DNA from: Cellulomonas sp.
Lineage (GTDB): Bacteria > Actinomycetota > Actinomycetes > Actinomycetales > Cellulomonadaceae
Assembly (NCBI GenBank): GCA_012927595.1
Contig: JABBOW010000033.1
Location: forward strand, 34,310 to 98,309
Reading direction: 5' to 3'
DNA: 64,000 nt
A program made the position numbers and the translations under genes. Shown piece by piece: positions 60,130 through 64,000 of this stretch. The notes beneath the pieces were generated by a model. That model searched no databases. It saw only the letters and a program-made list of their open reading frames with translations, and was not told where the DNA came from. Each line of letters starts with the position of its first letter. The stretch's first letter is position 1.

Positions 60130-60981
60130 ATGAGCTCCCACCAGCCATTGCCCGAGACGGCGGGCCCGCCGGTCTGCCCGCGCCATCCCGACCGGATCTC
60201 CTACGTCCGCTGCCAGCGCTGCGGACGGCCGGTCTGCCCCGAGTGCCAGCGGCAGGCGCCCGTCGGTGTGCAGTGCGTCGACTGCGTCGCCGAGGCGGCA
60301 CGCGGCGCCCGCCCGACGCAGACGGTGCTCGGCGGGCGGGTGCACGACGGTCGCCCGGTCGTGACGATCACGATCATCGCGCTGTGCGTCGTGAGCTACG
60401 TGCTGCAGCTGGCCGTCCCCGGGTGGACGAGTCGGTGGGCGTTCTTGCCGGCTGCAGGGCAGGTGGAGCCGTACCGGTTTCTGACCACGGCGTTCCTGCA
60501 CTCGCCGAGCAGCATCTTCCACATCCTGTTCAACATGTACGCGCTGTGGATCGTCGGACCGTTCCTCGAGAACGCGCTCGGCCGGGCGCGGTACATCGCG
60601 CTCTACCTGATCAGCGCCGTCGCCGGATCGGTCGGGGTGCTGCTGTTCGCGTCCCCCGTGACCGATGCCTGGTACGTCGCAGCGGTCGGCGCGTCCGGCG
60701 CAGTGTTCGGTCTCTTCGGCGCCGTGCTCGTCGTGCTCCGCAGGCTCGGGCGCAATGCGCAGAGCTTCCTCGTGATCATCGGACTGAACCTGGTGATCGG
60801 GTTCGTGATCCCCCAGATCGCCTGGCAGGCCCACGTCGGCGGCCTCGTCGTGGGGGCGGGGCTCGGCGCTGCCTATGCGTATTCCCCGACGCCGCGTCGG
60901 CGTGAGGCCGGCATCGTCGCCACTGTCGTGGCCGCGGTGCTCGTCGTCGGGCTCGCGATGGTCAAGTACGCGGGCGTCTGA
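60130..60981 (+). CDS. Rhomboid-family intramembrane serine protease
   Basis: 283 residues. N-terminal zinc-binding B-box-like stretch (CPRHPDRISYVRCQRCGRPVCPEC and CVDCV, eight Cys/His), then six TM helices. Catalytic Ser in GASGAVFGLFG and His in AHVGGLVVGAGLG; loop N/H region HSPSSIFHILFNMYALW. Catalytic pair is intact. ATG 60130 lies 22 bp after ppiA. Substrate unknown. A bidirectional hairpin follows. Confidence 0.93.
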   Translation: MSSHQPLPETAGPPVCPRHPDRISYVRCQRCGRPVCPECQRQAPVGVQCVDCVAEAARGARPTQTVLGGRVHDGRPVVTITIIALCVVSYVLQLAVPGWTSRWAFLPAAGQVEPYRFLTTAFLHSPSSIFHILFNMYALWIVGPFLENALGRARYIALYLISAVAGSVGVLLFASPVTDAWYVAAVGASGAVFGLFGAVLVVLRRLGRNAQSFLVIIGLNLVIGFVIPQIAWQAHVGGLVVGAGLGAAYAYSPTPRRREAGIVATVVAAVLVVGLAMVKYAGV

Positions 60982-61004
60982 GGGAGCGAATGAAACGGGG
61001 GTGG

Positions 61005-61038
61005 TTATCCACAGGGTTGTCCCCGGCTGGGGACAACC
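61005..61038. terminator. Bidirectional terminator hairpin beside a perfect DnaA box
   Basis: A 10-bp stem GGTTGTCCCC-GGCT-GGGGACAACC (61015-61038) lies between the convergent rhomboid and crgA genes. TTATCCACA, a perfect DnaA box, precedes it at 61005-61013. Confidence 0.75.
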
Positions 61039-61068
61039 CCGGTGTTCGGCGGCTCCGGGTTCGTGGAC

Positions 61069-61314
61069 TCAGTGCCAGCGGGTCGTGAGGCTGAAGCCCG
61101 CCAGGATCAGCACGAAGCCGATCGCGAGGTTCCACTGCCCGATCCCCGGGATCGGGTAGTGGGACCGCATCATGTAGGTCACGACGATCCAGGCCAGGCC
61201 GACGATCATCAGGGTGAGCATGACCGGCACGAGCCAGGTCGGGTTCACCACCGGTCCGGCCGCCTTGGGGGGCGGGATGTACGCGGGCTTCTTCCGCGAC
61301 CTCGATTCAGGCAC
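61069..61314 (-). CDS. crgA: Cell division protein CrgA
   Basis: Two-TM actinobacterial divisome protein that recruits FtsI and other factors, 81 residues. MPESRSRKKPAYIPPPKA N-terminus, TM1 near WLVPVMLTLMIVGLAWIVVTY, then SHYPIPGIGQWNLAIGFVLI with TM2. The PIPGIGxWN motif is diagnostic. It is convergent with the rhomboid gene. Confidence 0.95.
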   Translation of the reverse strand: MPESRSRKKPAYIPPPKAAGPVVNPTWLVPVMLTLMIVGLAWIVVTYMMRSHYPIPGIGQWNLAIGFVLILAGFSLTTRWH

Positions 61315-61422
61315 GTCAACAGCTCCTGTCCTGCGGTGGGGCGGGGCGGCGAACGGCAGATCGGCGCCGGCCCGCCGGAACGTGGCTTAGCGTAGTGGCG
61401 TTCACGCCCGAGAGGAGCATGC

Positions 61423-62214
61423 GTGCCGGACCGTACCCACCACGTCGCGCGCAGGGCCAGCCGCGGGACCCTCTCGGTTGCACTCGTGCTCGCGCTCGCC
61501 GGCATGATGTTCGTGGCGAATGCGCGGCTCGCGCAGGGGACCGACGCGCGCCATCCCCAGAACCTTGCCGACCTTGCCTCCGTCGAGGAGTCCCGCGTCG
61601 CGCGGTTGCAGGGTGAGGTGGGCGTGCTGCGCACCGAGGTCGACCGGCTGACCCACAAGCAGGCGCGCCTCAGTGGCCTGCAGATCGACTCGCCGGGGGT
61701 CGGGTATGACGTGGCCGCCGGGAAGGTGGGCGTCACCGGTCCCGGGATCACGGTGAGCCTGACCGACGCGCCCGCCAACTCGAAGAACCTCCCGAACGTG
61801 CACCCGGACGACCTCGTCGTCCATCAGCAGGACGTCCAGGCGGTGGTCAACGCACTGTGGGCGGGCGGCGCCGAGGCCATGAGCCTCATGGACCAGCGGG
61901 TCATCTCCACGAGCGCCTTCCAGTGCATCGGGAACGTGCTGTCGTTGCACGGTCGCCGGTACTCACCCCCGTACATCGTCCGCGTGGTCGGCGACCCCAA
62001 GAAGCTCCGGGCAGCGCTCGCTGCGTCGCCCGCAGTGACGAACTACCTCCAGTGGGTCGACGCCGTCGGGCTCGGCTGGAACGTCACGACCGCTCAGGAC
62101 CCTCTGAATCTCCCCGCGTACGAGGGCACCACCGAGCTCAAGTTTGCGCAGGTGCCCCAGGGCGTCGCGGTGCTCCCGGGCCTCACCGCAGCCACCTCGG
62201 GCGCGGGGTCGTGA
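61423..62214 (+). CDS. DUF881 family protein
   Basis: 263 residues. N-terminal single TM (LSVALVLALAGMMFVANAR), a coiled coil (about 50-80), and the DUF881 domain (GPGITVSLTDAP; DLVVHQQDVQAVVNALWAGGAEAMSLMDQRV). The family resembles CrgA-neighbour proteins and is predicted extracytoplasmic; precise role unknown. GTG 61423 follows GAGAGGAG. Its stop overlaps the sortase GTG. Confidence 0.9.
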   Translation: MPDRTHHVARRASRGTLSVALVLALAGMMFVANARLAQGTDARHPQNLADLASVEESRVARLQGEVGVLRTEVDRLTHKQARLSGLQIDSPGVGYDVAAGKVGVTGPGITVSLTDAPANSKNLPNVHPDDLVVHQQDVQAVVNALWAGGAEAMSLMDQRVISTSAFQCIGNVLSLHGRRYSPPYIVRVVGDPKKLRAALAASPAVTNYLQWVDAVGLGWNVTTAQDPLNLPAYEGTTELKFAQVPQGVAVLPGLTAATSGAGS

Positions 62215-63044
62215 CGGTGCCGGCGCGCGCCGGCGCGCCTCGGCACGGTCGGCCCGTGCGGCGGACCAGCACCGGCTCGGTTGCTCTCGCCGGTCTGGGC
62301 GTGGTGGGCGAGCTGTTGGTCACCGCTGGTGTCCTGCTCCTTGCGTTCCTCGTGTGGCAGCTGTGGTGGACCGACGTGGAGGGCAACCGCGCGCAGGCCG
62401 AGATCGTCCGGAACCTGGACTGGGCGCAGGCGCCGACGGCGGCACCGTCCGCTGCACCGACGCCGGGGGCGGCAGGTACGGGTGCGGGGGGCACGCGTGC
62501 AACGGGGGCCCCCGTCATCGCCGCCCCCCGCCGCGGCGAGGAACCGCCGGTCGCGGCGGAACCGGACGTCAGGACGACGTTCGCGACGCTGCAGGTGCCG
62601 CGCTGGGACGGTGAGCCCGAACGCCCAGTCAGCGAGGGCGTCGACAAGGCGACGGTGCTCGACGCCCTCGGCATCGGCCACTACCCGGGGACGGCAATGC
62701 CGGGGGCCATCGGGAACTTCGCGATGGCCGGGCACCGCACGACCTACGCCAAGCCGTTCAACCGCGTCGCCGAGCTGCAGGTGGGCGACCCCATCGTGAT
62801 CCGGACCGCGTCGACCTGGTACGTGTACCGCGTGACGTCGACGGAGATCGTGAAGCCCCAAGACATCGCGGTCATCGCCCCGGTCCCCGGGAAGCCGGGG
62901 GTCGACCCCACCGAGCGCGCGATCACGCTCACGACCTGCCACCCGATATTCTCGGCGCGCGAGCGGTTCATCGTGCACGGCGTGCTTGACTACTGGGCAC
63001 CGGTGTCCAGCGGTGTCCCCGTTGAGATCGCCGGAGGAGCCTGA
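62211..63044 (+). CDS. Class E sortase
   Basis: Cell-wall protein transpeptidase, 277 residues. N-terminal TM (about 22-45; LVTAGVLLLAFLVWQLWW), Pro/Ala spacer, then the sortase domain with active-site His in AMAGHRTTYAKPF, Cys in TLTTCHP and Arg in ARERFIVHG. All three are present. GTG 62211 overlaps the DUF881 stop. It is followed by a 53-codon gene, also coupled. Its pentapeptide target is expected to be LAxTG-like. Confidence 0.92.
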   Translation: MTVPARAGAPRHGRPVRRTSTGSVALAGLGVVGELLVTAGVLLLAFLVWQLWWTDVEGNRAQAEIVRNLDWAQAPTAAPSAAPTPGAAGTGAGGTRATGAPVIAAPRRGEEPPVAAEPDVRTTFATLQVPRWDGEPERPVSEGVDKATVLDALGIGHYPGTAMPGAIGNFAMAGHRTTYAKPFNRVAELQVGDPIVIRTASTWYVYRVTSTEIVKPQDIAVIAPVPGKPGVDPTERAITLTTCHPIFSARERFIVHGVLDYWAPVSSGVPVEIAGGA

Positions 63045-63205
63045 TGTACGGGTGGTTGTGGCGGCACCTGCCCGGCTCGACGCCCGTCCGGGTCGCGATC
63101 CTCGTCGTCCTCGCGGCGGCGGTCCTCGCGGCGTGCTTCACGTGGCTGTTCCCGGCGATCGCGCCGCTCATGCCATTCAACGACACGACTGTGGGGGCGA
63201 GATGA
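63044..63205 (+). CDS. Small single-TM protein between sortase and PabA/TrpG
   Basis: 53 residues, starting MYGWLWRHLPGS and with one TM (VAILVVLAAAVLAACFTWLFPAI). It overlaps the sortase stop (TGATG) and the next start (ATGA), so all three are coupled. Similar tiny membrane genes occur here in related actinobacteria. No function can be given. Confidence 0.8.
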   Translation: MYGWLWRHLPGSTPVRVAILVVLAAAVLAACFTWLFPAIAPLMPFNDTTVGAR

Positions 63206-63858
63206 CCCGGATCCTGGTGGTCGACAACTACGACTCGTTCGTCTACACGATCGTGGGCTACCTCGCGCAGCTCGGCGCCGAGACGGTCGTGGTCCGCAAC
63301 GACGCCGTGCCGCCCGTCGAGGAGCGCACGGGGTTCGACGGCGTCCTGATCTCCCCCGGACCCGGCACCCCCGCCGAGGCTGGCGCGAGCCTGCGGGTCA
63401 TCCGCGACTGCGCGGCGGCCGGGATCCCGATGCTGGGCGTCTGCCTCGGGCACCAGGCGCTCGGCGAGGTGTTCGGCGGGACTGTCACGCACGCGCCCGA
63501 GCTGATGCACGGCAAGACGAGCCAGATCCTGCACGACGGCTCGGGCGTGCTGGCCGGTCTACCGAGCCCGTTCACCGCGACGCGGTACCACTCGCTCGCG
63601 GTCGTCGACGGCACGTTCTCCGACGAGCTCCAGGTCACCGCGACCGTCGAGAGCGCGCACGGCCGCATCATCATGGGTCTGGCGCACCGGACGCTGCCCC
63701 TGCACGGCGTGCAGTTCCACCCGGAGAGCGTCCTGACCGAAGGCGGGCACCGGATCCTTGCGAACTGGCTGGCCACGTGTGGGGACACCGAGGCGCTCGA
63801 GCGCTCGGTCGGGCTGCACCCGTTGGTCCGGACGCGAAGCACCCCCGTCGCGCGGTAG
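63202..63858 (+). CDS. pabA: Anthranilate/para-aminobenzoate synthase component II (GATase)
   Basis: Class I glutamine amidotransferase that feeds ammonia to TrpE or PabB. 218 residues. ILVVDNYDSFVYTIVGYLAQLGAE at the start, oxyanion SPGPGTPAEAG, nucleophile Cys in GVCLGHQALGEVFGG, and His-Glu in HGVQFHPESVLTE. No synthase component I is in the window, so trpG versus pabA cannot be separated; amphibolic use is common. Confidence 0.93.
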   Translation: MTRILVVDNYDSFVYTIVGYLAQLGAETVVVRNDAVPPVEERTGFDGVLISPGPGTPAEAGASLRVIRDCAAAGIPMLGVCLGHQALGEVFGGTVTHAPELMHGKTSQILHDGSGVLAGLPSPFTATRYHSLAVVDGTFSDELQVTATVESAHGRIIMGLAHRTLPLHGVQFHPESVLTEGGHRILANWLATCGDTEALERSVGLHPLVRTRSTPVAR

Positions 63859-63909
63859 TCGAGCCGCTCGGGGGCTCCCTCGCAACGGGCGGGTCACTTC
63901 TCGGGTGGG

Positions 63910-64000
63910 TCAGGGCCCGGGCGGGCTGGGTGTCGTCACCCGGTTGTCGCGGGGGCCGCTGCCGCGGGAGCCGCTGCCGCGGGAGCCGCTGCCGCGGGGG
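63910..64000 (-). CDS. C-terminal tail of a minus-strand gene (probably PknB-like kinase), cut by the right edge
   Basis: The minus-strand frame ending with TGA at 63910-63912 reads RGSGSRGSGPRDNRVTTPSPPGP, a low-complexity Gly/Ser/Arg/Pro tail. In actinobacteria pknB commonly follows pabA/trpG in this orientation and has a variable tail, so that identity is likely but only by context. Confidence 0.35.
   Translation of the reverse strand, partial: PRGSGSRGSGSRGSGPRDNRVTTPSPPGP
63955..63999. repeat. 15-bp tandem repeat, three copies
   Basis: GCCGCTGCCGCGGGA repeats three times (last copy ends in GGGG) to the window edge and may continue beyond. On the minus strand it encodes repeated Gly-Ser-Arg-Gly-Ser in the tail of the cut gene. 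Confidence 0.85.

Noticed and set aside
63128..63140. CTTCACGTGG as a parS-like palindrome
   Set aside because: Only the CACGTG centre matches.
63955..63999. Tandem repeat as a CRISPR array
   Set aside because: 15-bp units without spacers, in a coding tail.

Overview
The window is about 64 kb of high-GC actinobacterial chromosome centred on the replication origin. Codon use, gene order and products (CrgA, MurT/GatD, DLW-39, DUF3566, MurJ plus pseudokinase, class E sortase) point to the Micrococcales. A Cellulomonas-like (Cellulomonadaceae) organism is my best guess, but the genus cannot be fixed from the sequence alone. No phage, IS element or CRISPR array was found.

Layout. The left edge holds a frameshifted DUF1905 remnant, then dnaB (0.6-2.0 kb), a MATE exporter, the rpsF-ssb-rpsR-rplI operon, a class A penicillin-binding protein with a PASTA domain, and a padR-ino1 pair. 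From 10 to 23 kb there is an accessory block for molybdenum-dependent anaerobic respiration: a MoeZ-like sulfurylase, moaC, a Tat-exported DmsA-type catalytic subunit with DmsB and DmsC, a TorD chaperone coupled to an unusual ferredoxin, and a small CMD/DUF6457 operon. A TetR/MMPL exporter pair and an MFS exporter lie within the same block. The core chromosome resumes with cca (pcnB), a NUDIX hydrolase, DUF6049, murJ, the MurJ-partner pseudokinase, trxB-trxA, an aminotransferase and a D-Ala-D-Ala ligase-like gene.

The segregation and origin region (34.8-54.6 kb) holds parB, parA, rsmG, jag, yidC, yidD, rnpA and rpmH on one side. On the other side are dnaA, a roughly 590 bp oriC, dnaN, gnd, recF, dciA, gyrB, gyrA and a DUF3566 membrane gene. 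Six parS sites lie between 34.9 and 39.3 kb, three of them inside parB and parA coding sequence. tRNA-Ile(GAU), a 39-codon DLW-39 gene and tRNA-Ala(UGC) follow. Then come murT-gatD, DedA, an Ala-rich membrane protein, rnhA, a cyclophilin, a rhomboid protease, crgA, DUF881, sortase E, a 53-codon membrane peptide and a PabA/TrpG glutaminase. A minus-strand gene, probably pknB, is cut by the right edge.

The genes fall into four tasks: initiation and segregation of the chromosome; membrane protein insertion and peptidoglycan assembly; redox control, with trxBA behind a sigma-R-type promoter; and anaerobic respiration. The most notable observations are four. First, both known intein-insertion sites of dnaB sit in codon-atypical, AT-rich patches. 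Second, DosR/DevR-like palindromes lie in the two divergent promoter regions of the molybdoenzyme block. Third, parS sites are read as the peptide VSRET in ParA, whose N-terminal extension is about 340 residues. Fourth, a consensus sigma-R promoter is nested in a perfect palindrome before trxB.
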